Positions 54,428 to 62,978 of a stretch of 64,000 bases of DNA are shown here, piece by piece; the stretch's first letter is position 1, and every line of letters begins with the position of its first letter. The stretch spans positions 124,001 through 188,000 of the forward strand of contig CAVONV010000011.1 in NCBI GenBank assembly GCA_963697355.1, written 5' to 3'. A program made the position numbers and the translations under genes. The DNA is from CAVONV01 sp963697355. Its GTDB lineage: Bacteria; Acidobacteriota; Vicinamibacteria; Marinacidobacterales; DATDRI01. The notes under the pieces are model-generated. The model did no database searches. It saw only the letters and a list, made by a program, of their open reading frames with translations, and was not told the DNA's origin.

Positions 54428-56983
54428 TTACATGTCGTCTCGCCTCAATTCGGTCGCAGGTGTCCGGCTTGCCCGCAGGGCCGGATAGACACTTCCCAGA
54501 ACCGAGGCAACGAGTATGGCCACGGCTTGGCCCACCAACGTGCTCCATGGCCAATGGACCGCTATGGTCCAGCCAAAAAATGTCCGGTTGACGACGAAGA
54601 TGAGAATCAAGGCGAGCAGAACACCACCGATTCCCCCAAGCACCAATCCGTAGAGGGCGATTCCCATCCCCTTGCCGACATAAACGCGGAAAATCTGCCG
54701 CCGCTCAGCTCCTAACGCCCGATAGAGGGCCAACTCCGAAACGCGCTCCCGAGCCAGCAATAGAAGGGTCATCGTGATGCCGCTGACGGCAATCAGCAGG
54801 CCCATGCCTTGTAGTAGCCGCGTCACGGCAAACGTCTGATCGAAAATATCAAAGACTTCCTCTCGTAGTCTGCGGTTGCTGCGAAACAGCAGCGGTACGT
54901 CGGCAAAACGGGACTTCAGCTCATCGACGACGTTTTCAGTATCCCGACTGCTATCCGGCTCTAGGTAGAGGGCCATGTTGGTGATGGGACTTGGGCCGAA
55001 GTGCTGGTCCATCGTTTCGAGAGACATCACCGCGGCCCCCCCGTCACTGCTGTAATCGTAATAGATGCCCGAAATGGGAAAAGTGAAAGGACCATCGGGC
55101 GTTTCGAGATCGAGCCCGTCCCCTATCTGCAAAGAGGCTTTGCGAGCCAAGGGTTCACCAATGAGAACGGCTCCCTCCTCACGCATGCGGCGAAGCGATT
55201 CAGACGGATCCCCTTCGAGAAGAACATAGCGATTTTCGCCGACCGGTAGATCCGCCATTACTCCCGACAAGGAGATCCTTCTGTCACCATAGTAGATGAA
55301 GAACTGCCGTAGAAGATCCACCCCCACCACACCAGGATGCGAAGCCATCGACGAGACGAGATCGGGATGCATCGTCGCCTCCCGGGCTCCCCTCCTCCAT
55401 GACTGCGATGTGACATATATGTCGGCTCTAAGGCTTTGTCCCACCCAGACCTCGAGTGTCTGCCGGAAGCTTCCCACCATGATCGTGATCCCCACCATCA
55501 TGCTTACGGCCACCGCCAACGCCGCGATGGCGAAGGGAGTCGTTTGAAGTTGAACGCCCAAGTCCTTGAAGCCAAAGGCGAGGCCAAAGCGCCTTACTCG
55601 AACCCGCTTCGCTCCTTGTTGGACGAGGTAAGGTGTCATCAATGGCATGGCTATCACTATTCCGACGGCGAGCACGAATCCACCGGGTCGCCACTGGCTC
55701 CCTTGGACCCAGGTGAGGCCTCCGACAAACGATAGAAGCAACCAACCTCCCAAGAACAAAGGAAACGCTGCAGCTCCCATTCGTTCGTGCAGGGTGAAAC
55801 TCGCAAGCAAGGACCGCGTATCCCGACGGCTTACGTCCAGCGCTGGTAAGACGGAGCCGGCAACCGACCCAGCGATTCCGAGCAGGGCGCCCAGAGGATA
55901 AAGCCAGAAGGGAATCTGCAAGGTTTCGATCCGCTGGAGGACATAGACATTCGTCAGCATGGAGCTGACACGGTCGATGTAGGAGGCTGCCGCCACATAT
56001 CCCAACGGCAGACCGACGGCGACCCCCATGAGACCCAGCAGAGTTGTTTCTCCCAAGATAAGAGCCAAAAGCTGCCCTCTAGTCGCTCCGATGGATCGGA
56101 GCAAACCGAACTCCGCGCGCCGACGAACCAAGGAAGACTGGGTTGCGCAATAGATCAGGAAACCGCCGACGAAGAGACTAATCATGCTCAAGGCCGTCAG
56201 GTTCAAGCGGAAAGAGCTCAATAGGTCCGCTGTCTGCCGCTGCCTCTGCTCGGGTGTAAGGACTCGCACCGAAGGACCTAGCCTGGATTGGAGCGACGAG
56301 ACGAGCTTGGAACGGTCGACGTCGTTACGGATCTGCAGGTCAACTTGATGTAGCTCGCCCGGCCGACCGAATAGCCCCTGAGCTTGCGCGATATCCATGA
56401 TGGCAAGGCGACGGCTAGCCAAGGGTGTGGCTTTTTGGAAATCCACCAGCGCCCCGACCAAGAGATCCACTCGGCGCGAACCGAAGGTGACGATGAATCG
56501 ATCTCCCCGCTTCCATCCCATCTCTTCAGCAAGGGATGGGGTCACGGCAACCCAGCCCGCTTCCCCGAGGGCTTCAGTCAAATCCAAAAAACGACTGTCG
56601 CTCACGTCCGGGCGGGACCTGTCCCAAGGCCATTCAATGGGAGCAAAGAGATCAACCCCTATGACTTCGAGGGAAAAACCCTCCCGCTGAGCCAAAGCGA
56701 CATCGACCCTGTAGAGGGGCCAAGCCGCGCGCACGCCCTCTGTCGCCAAGACCTCGGGGTAAACCTCTTCTGGAAGGTACGGTCCCGAGCCGACGATAGT
56801 GACGTCAGCACTACCGCTCACCGCCTGGATACTGCCCTCGAACGCTCCTAGAGCATTCAGATTGATGATTTGGATCGAAATGACGGAAGCCACTCCCAAT
56901 GCCACTCCGAGCAGGCTCAGCGCAAAGAGACTGCGTCCGGAGCGAAAGTGGGCGACGAATCCTCGAAAGAAGTATCGAATCAC
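54428..56983 (-). CDS. ABC transporter permease, FtsX-type, two-domain
   Basis: 851-residue membrane protein with two FtsX/MacB-like repeats. An N-terminal helix leads to a periplasmic domain (about 45-250); then come three helices (ALSMISLFVGGFLIYCATQSSL, SIGATRGQLLALILGETTLLG), a central helix group, a second periplasmic domain and the C-terminal helices (LLIAVSGITMTLLLLARERVSELALYRALGAERRQIFRVYV). It ends PALRASRTPATELRRDD. Such permeases move lipids or envelope material rather than small solutes. GTG is the start, 12 bases after the ATPase stop. Confidence 0.88.
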   Translation of the reverse strand: MIRYFFRGFVAHFRSGRSLFALSLLGVALGVASVISIQIINLNALGAFEGSIQAVSGSADVTIVGSGPYLPEEVYPEVLATEGVRAAWPLYRVDVALAQREGFSLEVIGVDLFAPIEWPWDRSRPDVSDSRFLDLTEALGEAGWVAVTPSLAEEMGWKRGDRFIVTFGSRRVDLLVGALVDFQKATPLASRRLAIMDIAQAQGLFGRPGELHQVDLQIRNDVDRSKLVSSLQSRLGPSVRVLTPEQRQRQTADLLSSFRLNLTALSMISLFVGGFLIYCATQSSLVRRRAEFGLLRSIGATRGQLLALILGETTLLGLMGVAVGLPLGYVAAASYIDRVSSMLTNVYVLQRIETLQIPFWLYPLGALLGIAGSVAGSVLPALDVSRRDTRSLLASFTLHERMGAAAFPLFLGGWLLLSFVGGLTWVQGSQWRPGGFVLAVGIVIAMPLMTPYLVQQGAKRVRVRRFGLAFGFKDLGVQLQTTPFAIAALAVAVSMMVGITIMVGSFRQTLEVWVGQSLRADIYVTSQSWRRGAREATMHPDLVSSMASHPGVVGVDLLRQFFIYYGDRRISLSGVMADLPVGENRYVLLEGDPSESLRRMREEGAVLIGEPLARKASLQIGDGLDLETPDGPFTFPISGIYYDYSSDGGAAVMSLETMDQHFGPSPITNMALYLEPDSSRDTENVVDELKSRFADVPLLFRSNRRLREEVFDIFDQTFAVTRLLQGMGLLIAVSGITMTLLLLARERVSELALYRALGAERRQIFRVYVGKGMGIALYGLVLGGIGGVLLALILIFVVNRTFFGWTIAVHWPWSTLVGQAVAILVASVLGSVYPALRASRTPATELRRDDM

Positions 56984-56995
56984 TTTGTTGCGATG

Positions 56996-57691
56996 TCAGA
57001 CCTGCTCTAGAATCCCACTGTGGAGCCGCCACCTTTCGTCGGCCAACTCGGCAAGTTCCGTGCTGTGGGTCACGTAGACCAACGTGCTTCCTTCGTCCCG
57101 AACAAGGCTGAGAAGAAGGTCCATGACCTTGATGGAATTCTCATCATCAAGATTGCCGGTGGGCTCGTCGGCAAGTATCAATCGAGGGCCGCGCAGGAGA
57201 GCCCTGCAAATGGCCACCCGTTGCATTTCCCCTCCGCTGAGCATCTGAGCCGGATCGCCGGCCCTACCCGATAGCCCGACCTTTTCGAGCAGATCACATG
57301 CCCTGGCGACCAGCCTCGGCGTTTCGTCCCCAGCTATCCATCCCGGAAGGAGCAAGTTCTCTTGCACGGTCAGATGAGGCAGCAAATGAAAGAACTGGAA
57401 CACCAGACCGATGTTCTCCCGACGCCCCAGGGTTCGGCGATGCTCGGGTTGTGAAGCAACATCTTGCCCCATTATTTCAACAACGCCGTCGCTGGGAACG
57501 TCGATCCCGGCCGCCAAATGCAAGAAAGTGGACTTCCCACTCCCGCTGCGTCCGGTGATCGCGATCCTACGGCGCTCCTCGATCGCGATATTCACCTTGC
57601 GCAGGGCCCAAAGCTCGGCCCCGCTCGACTGCAGATAGACCTTGTCCACATCCCGGAAAGCTAAAACCGGGGAGCTCTTCGCCAAATCCAT
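56996..57691 (-). CDS. ABC transporter ATP-binding protein, LolD/MacB type
   Basis: 231-residue ATPase partner of the FtsX-type permease. Walker A is ITGRSGSGKSTFLHL, the LolD/MacB-like NIGLVFQFFHLLPHLTVQENLLLP follows, the signature is MLSGGEMQRVAICRALL and Walker B is LILADEPTGNLDDE. It precedes the permease on the same strand. The pair resembles the exporter half of Att-type systems, whose lipocalin partner could be the protein at 21.7-22.9 kb; this link is only by family. Confidence 0.92.
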   Translation of the reverse strand: MDLAKSSPVLAFRDVDKVYLQSSGAELWALRKVNIAIEERRRIAITGRSGSGKSTFLHLAAGIDVPSDGVVEIMGQDVASQPEHRRTLGRRENIGLVFQFFHLLPHLTVQENLLLPGWIAGDETPRLVARACDLLEKVGLSGRAGDPAQMLSGGEMQRVAICRALLRGPRLILADEPTGNLDDENSIKVMDLLLSLVRDEGSTLVYVTHSTELAELADERWRLHSGILEQV

Positions 57692-57999
57692 ACTGTTTCA
57701 AACCCTTCCGGCAGACGGTCCCCCTCACCTCCGAGGGCTAGAGCTATGAGTCGCTTGACCCGTCACAGATCTCCACTTCTCCAGATCTCCTTTAAACAGT
57801 ATCACTAACAGAGCCAATGTGATATAATTTCTCTGCGTCAGAAGGCGAACCTTCGTCCGGCAGTCACCGGATCTTCTTTCCGAAGAACATGCTGCGAGGT
57901 TCAACCCCACCAGATTCGACGCAATGTTTCGGGCCCTCTTTCACGCTATATTCAATACCCGTCGGAAGGGGCTCATCCGAGGGACACGGCAAGTATGGT
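57692..57999. other. Divergent intergenic region with an extended -10 promoter
   Basis: About 308 bases between the divergent ATPase and the KamA-like gene. TG-n-TATAAT occupies 57820-57828 (an extended -10) with no good -35; it points at the KamA-like gene and would leave a leader of roughly 165 bases. Nothing else was recognised here. Confidence 0.45.
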
Positions 58000-59439
58000 A
58001 TGCTGAGTCCCCACCTTAGCAAAGATAAGGAGGCCGTGACGACGACTCTACAGCATAGTCCGCTGAGAATGGAGCAGAATTGGGAATCCAATCCTCCCCG
58101 ATTCCGCGTCTTCACACGTCGAAGCATGGACCAAATCAAGCAGCTAAGGGCGTTACCAGAGCCCGAAGTGGCTTCGATGAAAGCCGTGTCGGCCGTATTT
58201 CCTTTCCGAATCAATACTTACGTCGCTGATGAGCTCATCGACTGGTCCAATATCCCTGAAGATCCCATTTACCAGATGACGTTTCCGCAACCGGGAATGC
58301 TGGCTCGCGAGGATTTCCACAAGCTGCGGTCGATGGTCCGGAGTGGTTCGTCGGAAGAGGAAATCCGCGCTGAGGCACGGGCGATCCAAGACACCTTGAA
58401 TCCCCATCCCGCGGGACAGATGGAGCTCAACGTCCCACGACACAACGGCAAACCGCTCACGGGCGTCCAGCACAAATATCCAGAAACCGTACTATTCTTC
58501 CCGGCGGCAGGCCAAACTTGCCATTCCTACTGTACTTATTGCTTCCGTTGGGCACAGTTCGTGGGTATCGACGAGTTCAAGTTCGCCGCACGTCAAGCAG
58601 AATCATTGGTCTCCTACCTGAAAGAACACAAAGAGGTGACGAGCATTCTCTTCACCGGTGGAGACCCATTGATCATGAAGACTGCGGTCTTGCGCCGCTA
58701 CGTCGAGGCACTGCTCGACCCCGAGCTCGACCATGTGCGGAGTATTCGCTTCGGCACCAAAGCCCCTGCGTACTGGCCCTACCGGTTCGTTAGCGATCCC
58801 GATGCCGACGACCTCTCGAGGCTCTTCGAACAGATTCGGAAGAGCCATCGTCACGTGGCCGTCATGGCCCATTACAGTCATCCCCGAGAGCTATCGACAT
58901 CGATCGCCCTAGAAGCTGTGAGGCGAATGCGCGATGCCGGTGCGGCCGTTCGCTGCCAAGCGCCCTTGATCAAACACGTCAACGACAATGCCGATGTCTG
59001 GGCCGCCATGTGGCGAAAGCAGGTACGGCTTGGCGCCATTCCTTACTATATGTTCGTTGAGCGCGATACGGGGGCCAAGCACTACTTCGAGGTTCGACTG
59101 GCGCGAGCCGTCGAGATTTTTAATGACGCCTACCGGCAGGTTTCGGGACTTGCTCGCACGGTGCGGGGGCCTTCCATGTCTACAACACCAGGAAAGGTGC
59201 TCGTCGATGGCGTCGCCGAGATCCACGGAGAGAAGGTCTTCGTCCTGAAATTCTTACAGGGGCGAGATCCTCAGTGGGTAGGACGGCCCTTCTTTGCTGA
59301 GTTCGATCCCGAAGCGACATGGCTCAGTGACTTGAAACCGGCGCTAGGAGAAGACAATTTCTTCTTCGAGGAAGAGGAAGAGTCCATTGAGGCTCCCTCC
59401 GAAACAGAGCACCACAGCGAGATTTACTTCCTGAGCTGA
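58000..59439 (+). CDS. KamA-family radical SAM protein (lysine 2,3-aminomutase-like)
   Basis: About 479 residues from ATG 58000 (GTG 58036 has an AAGGAGG but only two bases of spacing; ATG 58069 is also possible). The cluster motif is C174-H-S-Y-C178-T-Y-C181 in AAGQTCHSYCTYCFRW, followed by SILFTGGDPLIMKTAVL. A lysine in STTPGKVLVDG lies where lysine aminomutase has its pyridoxal-phosphate lysine, but the flanking Asp and glycine-rich run differ (GPSMSTTPGK), and the substrate-Asp region reads ERDTGAKHYF. The acidic tail (FFFEEEEESIE) is unusual. Lysine as substrate is doubtful. Confidence 0.8.
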   Translation: MLSPHLSKDKEAVTTTLQHSPLRMEQNWESNPPRFRVFTRRSMDQIKQLRALPEPEVASMKAVSAVFPFRINTYVADELIDWSNIPEDPIYQMTFPQPGMLAREDFHKLRSMVRSGSSEEEIRAEARAIQDTLNPHPAGQMELNVPRHNGKPLTGVQHKYPETVLFFPAAGQTCHSYCTYCFRWAQFVGIDEFKFAARQAESLVSYLKEHKEVTSILFTGGDPLIMKTAVLRRYVEALLDPELDHVRSIRFGTKAPAYWPYRFVSDPDADDLSRLFEQIRKSHRHVAVMAHYSHPRELSTSIALEAVRRMRDAGAAVRCQAPLIKHVNDNADVWAAMWRKQVRLGAIPYYMFVERDTGAKHYFEVRLARAVEIFNDAYRQVSGLARTVRGPSMSTTPGKVLVDGVAEIHGEKVFVLKFLQGRDPQWVGRPFFAEFDPEATWLSDLKPALGEDNFFFEEEEESIEAPSETEHHSEIYFLS

Positions 59440-59460
59440 ACGGCGCTTCCACAAAGAAGA

Positions 59461-59489
59461 AGCCTCTCGCAAGAGCCAGAGGCTTTTTC
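59461..59489 (+). terminator. Terminator after the KamA-like gene
   Basis: AGCCTCT pairs with AGAGGCT around a ten-base loop and runs into five T. It starts 22 bases past the stop codon, with an A-rich run on the left that may allow use in both directions. Confidence 0.78.
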
Positions 59490-59499
59490 TTTGTCTTTA

Positions 59500-59536
59500 C
59501 TGAGTCCTCGAGTACTCCGGTTCTCGAGTACTAGAA
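59500..59536. repeat. CTCGAGTACT direct repeat
   Basis: The words TCCTCGAGTACTCCGG and TTCTCGAGTACTAG repeat CTCGAGTACT within about 15 bases, between convergent genes. Related CTCGAG and GAGTACT words lie at about 7405-7422 and 62745-62775. Confidence 0.5.
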
Positions 59537-60571
59537 CTAGATTTCCACGTCGACCGTCCAGCCATACTTGTCCGGCAACTCTCCGAACTGGAGTCCCGTG
59601 AGCCCTTTGTAAAGGGCGGTGCAATGTGGACCCGGCTTTCCGTCCTTCAGATAGACGATCTCTTCACCACGGAGAGTGATGCTCTCGATAGGAGTGATGA
59701 TCGCACCGGTACCACATGCACCCGCCTCGACGAGGTCGTGAAGCTCCTCTACCCGTATATGTCGCTCTTCGACTCCGTACCCCATATCGACGGCAAGTGT
59801 TCGAAGGGACATATTCGTGATCGACCGCAAGATCGAAGGTGATTTCGGAGTGACATAATGCTTGTCTTTGGTGATGCCAAAAAAATTAGCCGCACCCAAC
59901 TCGTCGATGTATTTGTGCTCAGCCGAGTCGAGATAAAGAGCTTCCCCGAAACCCTGGTCCCGAGCCTTGACGGTAGCCCGCATACCGGCCGAGTAGTTAC
60001 CACCCGCTTTGGCATTTCCGACGCCCAAGGGGGCAGCACGATCGATTTCCTCTTCCACAACCAACTTGGTCGGTGAAAAACCCGTTTTGAAATAGGGCCC
60101 CACCGGCGTCACCAGGATTACGAATGTGTATTCATCAGCAGGTTTAACACCAATCCTTGCTCCCGAACCGAGCAGAAGCGGACGGACATACAGTGTCGCG
60201 CCACTGCCATAGGGAGGAATGAACCGCTGGTTGGCTTTGACGACACGATGAACCGCGTCGATGAACATCTCCACGGGCGGTGCTTCCATCATCAGCATAG
60301 AGGCAGAATGTTGCATACGCTTCGCATTCTCCTCGGGCCGAAACAAGAGCACGCGGCCGTCTTTTGCCTCGTAGGCCTTCATCCCCTCGAAAAGGGCTTG
60401 ACCGTAATGTAGGCAAGTCGACGCGATGTGCAAAGGAATGACTTCGGAATCACTTTCCACACCTTCGTCCCACTTCCCGTCGCGCCAAGTGTAGCGAAGG
60501 TAGACATCTGTTTTTGTATATGCAAAAGCCAGATTCGGGTAGTCGAGGTCAGCTCTATTGGTAATCGCCAT
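59537..60571 (-). CDS. ilvE: Branched-chain amino acid aminotransferase
   Basis: Class IV pyridoxal-phosphate transaminase exchanging the amino group between leucine, isoleucine or valine and 2-oxoglutarate. Typical parts are PLHIASTCLHYGQALFEGMKAY, RVLLFRPEENAKRM, RPLLLGSGARIGVKP, the lysine-bearing NAKAGGNYSAGM and VEAGACGTGAIITPIESI. At 344 residues it is of the mitochondrial/actinobacterial length class. Together with the propionyl-CoA genes at 16.4-19 kb it fits branched-chain amino acid use. Confidence 0.93.
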   Translation of the reverse strand: MAITNRADLDYPNLAFAYTKTDVYLRYTWRDGKWDEGVESDSEVIPLHIASTCLHYGQALFEGMKAYEAKDGRVLLFRPEENAKRMQHSASMLMMEAPPVEMFIDAVHRVVKANQRFIPPYGSGATLYVRPLLLGSGARIGVKPADEYTFVILVTPVGPYFKTGFSPTKLVVEEEIDRAAPLGVGNAKAGGNYSAGMRATVKARDQGFGEALYLDSAEHKYIDELGAANFFGITKDKHYVTPKSPSILRSITNMSLRTLAVDMGYGVEERHIRVEELHDLVEAGACGTGAIITPIESITLRGEEIVYLKDGKPGPHCTALYKGLTGLQFGELPDKYGWTVDVEI

Positions 60572-60685
60572 TCTAGTGCCCTCCTGTACCGGCCTCAGTG
60601 AACAAAGGTGCCTCGCGGCTCCCGAGAATGAAAGGCATTCTAGGCGGCTGGACGAAGAAACTCAAACGCTGATCTCTGGTTGTGG

Positions 60686-60754
60686 CTACTCGTTCCGCAA
60701 AACGGTTATGGGATCGACGCTGGACGCACGCATCGCCGGCAAATATGCGGCCAG
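60686..60754 (-). pseudogene. C-terminal tail of an FtsX/MacB permease, 22 residues
   Basis: Between ilvE and the DUF885 gene an in-frame stretch bounded by stops reads LAAYLPAMRASSVDPITVLRNE. This is the closing signature of FtsX/MacB-type permeases (PAxRASxVDPxxxLRxE). No other part of such a gene is adjacent, so it is a deletion remnant. Confidence 0.55.
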
Positions 60755-60770
60755 TCATTTCCTGAATTCT

Positions 60771-62537
60771 CTACTCTCCCATTTCCTTCTCGATAAACCA
60801 ATCCATGTGCTTCTCGAGCAACGTCATCGGCATAGACCCACTCTCCAAGACAGCCGCATGGAAGCGGCGGATGTCGAATCGGTCCCCAAGCTCTTGCTTT
60901 GCCTTTTCCCGAAGCTCGGACATCTTCAGATAACCCATCCGATAGCCGAGGGCTTGACCCGGCAGGTCCACCGAATAGCGAAGCGTCTCCGTGTAAATCT
61001 GCGTATCCGACTCCAGGATGTTCTCCCTCATGAGCTCTGCAGCTTTCGTGCGCTCCCAACCGTAGAAGTTCATGCCGGTATCGACCACGAGACGCACGGA
61101 AAGCATCATTTCCATGAGATAGCGACCGTACTTGTAGTAGGGATCGTCGTAAAGACCCCATTCCATGCCGAGCGACGCTGCGTACTCTGCCCAGCCTTCT
61201 GTAAAGGCACCGTGCAAGCTTTGACGCCGCCACTCTGAGAGGTCTTCGTTCTCAAACTGTAGCGCTATGTGGAAGTGATGCCCCGGAACGAGCTCGTGAT
61301 AGACGAGGCCCTGAGCATTGATGAGCGGTCGTTCATCGAGCTTGGACCCGTTATAAAGGTAATTACCCTGAGGCTCAGCCACCGTCGGCCACTGGTAGTA
61401 ACCAAAAGTCATCGACCCTTCGAGGGAGGGATCGAGACGCTTGACGCCATAGGGTGCTTGGGGGAGCCTCGAAAAATTCGCCGGGATCTTGTCTTCCATC
61501 TTGGCGACAAAACTCAACAAGCGTTCTCCGACCTCATCGGGCGTTTTCGCGTAGAAGCGTGGGTCCTTCCGCAGTCTCTCGAGAAACTCCCTTTGTGATC
61601 CTTCGAACCCGAGCTCATCACGCACGGCCTTCATTTTCGTACTCACCCTTTCGATATTTTCGAGACCGATCCGGTGAATCTCTTCAGGCGACACCTCCAT
61701 GGTGGTGTGAAAACGCACCAAGAAACGGTAGTAGTCCTTGCCTTGGGGATACTGGTGCAGGCCCACTGCCTGTGGTGCTTGTTCCTTGTACTCTCCACTC
61801 AGTAAATCAACGACTTGCTGAACGGCCGGATTGACTCGGTCGTTGATGATCCCTTCTAGACGGGTTTGGAAATCTCCTACCAAGGGCGCTTCGATGCCCG
61901 AAAGTCGATCCGGGGCGGGATAAAAGAGACTCGCCGGTGGTTCGCCTTTGAAAGCGCCCAGAAACGGCACGACGAGGCCAATCTCCTCGACCGGCAGACG
62001 GATACCTTTCTCCGCTTGGCCTTCGAGCTTGGCCTGGATATCGGACATCAACTTCGGGACCTGCTCGACGAGCGTAACGTAGTGCTCCAAATCCCCGCTA
62101 GACGTTAATGGGTACTTAGTAAAGACCTGTTGAACGGTGCCCAGGGGCGAACTATATGGGGTTACGGGGAAACCGAGCCAATAGAAACGAAAAAACTCCT
62201 TCGTTCCTTCAGCCTGCCAGCGAAGGAGCTCCAACGTGATCCACTCTTCATGAGTCAGATCTTCGGCCGAGATGGGTTCGAGTTTCTGGAGAATCGCCTC
62301 GGCAAAGTCAGCGTCCTTTCGAGCTCGCTCCAAGGTGACTTCGGGTAGCCTTTCAATGGGCAATCCCAACTTGAGTCGGATCGGGATACTCTGATCGATC
62401 GTGTACTGCCAGACTTCTTCCTCCACAGCCCGGAGTAATTCTGCGGCATTCTCTGTGTCGGTCGTCTCCGGCGCCGCGCAAGCAAATGACATCGTGATGA
62501 GAAGGGCCGCGATGACAGCGAGGTGTTTCTTCATCAT
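60771..62537 (-). CDS. DUF885 family secreted metallopeptidase
   Basis: 588 residues with a lipoprotein-like signal (LAVIAALLITMSFACAA). The family's zinc site is H414-E-L-V-P-G-H-H421 with the second Glu in TEGWAEYAASLG (E447-G-W-A-E451-Y). Other family stretches are LLRWQAEGTKEFFRFYW, LPQAPYGVKRLDPSLEG and GQALGYRMGYLKMSELR near the end. Related proteins are dipeptidases or oligopeptidases, but substrates are mostly unproved. ATG 62537 is immediately followed by another ATG. Confidence 0.9.
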   Translation of the reverse strand: MMKKHLAVIAALLITMSFACAAPETTDTENAAELLRAVEEEVWQYTIDQSIPIRLKLGLPIERLPEVTLERARKDADFAEAILQKLEPISAEDLTHEEWITLELLRWQAEGTKEFFRFYWLGFPVTPYSSPLGTVQQVFTKYPLTSSGDLEHYVTLVEQVPKLMSDIQAKLEGQAEKGIRLPVEEIGLVVPFLGAFKGEPPASLFYPAPDRLSGIEAPLVGDFQTRLEGIINDRVNPAVQQVVDLLSGEYKEQAPQAVGLHQYPQGKDYYRFLVRFHTTMEVSPEEIHRIGLENIERVSTKMKAVRDELGFEGSQREFLERLRKDPRFYAKTPDEVGERLLSFVAKMEDKIPANFSRLPQAPYGVKRLDPSLEGSMTFGYYQWPTVAEPQGNYLYNGSKLDERPLINAQGLVYHELVPGHHFHIALQFENEDLSEWRRQSLHGAFTEGWAEYAASLGMEWGLYDDPYYKYGRYLMEMMLSVRLVVDTGMNFYGWERTKAAELMRENILESDTQIYTETLRYSVDLPGQALGYRMGYLKMSELREKAKQELGDRFDIRRFHAAVLESGSMPMTLLEKHMDWFIEKEMGE

Positions 62538-62978
62538 CTGTACTCCTTTCCGCCACCGATTCGATCGGCGTGGTTCCCGGAATCTTGTCTCCTCTTGTGA
62601 CAGATTACAAGAACTGGAGTTTCGTGATATTCTTGGTCCGGACGGAAGCCCCCAACTCCGACGATGAGATCATTCTCATCACTTCGCCAATCGATTCGAG
62701 CTCATGAGAATTCGAAACGTCCATGGCGCGTCAGAAGTCCCCAGCGAGAATTCAGGAATTAGAGAACTCGAGAAACCAAGAATAGGGAGGAGACACGTTG
62801 ACTCCTGCCCCACAAGAATCTCGGCACCAACCTTGCAAACAACTCTTGATCGCACGGGTGTTTCCGATTGTGACGGATGTAAACTATTCCGGAGTAAGGG
62901 CTTGACTGTTCATCACATCCATGGACTGCGTGGAAACCTCCCGACACTGAGGGTGTTTCACTACGCACCCAGAGGTCA
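62538..62978. other. Divergent intergenic region
   Basis: 441 bases between the DUF885 gene and the response-regulator gene. It has GAATTC/GAATTA and CTCGAG words at about 62745-62775. A 95-codon open frame crosses the end (62704-62991) but looks non-coding. A TTGACT at about 62903 lacks a matching -10. Confidence 0.3.

Noticed and set aside
54377..54715. 112-codon open frame antisense to the permease end
   Set aside because: It is a shadow of the FtsX gene on the other strand and crosses the hairpin.
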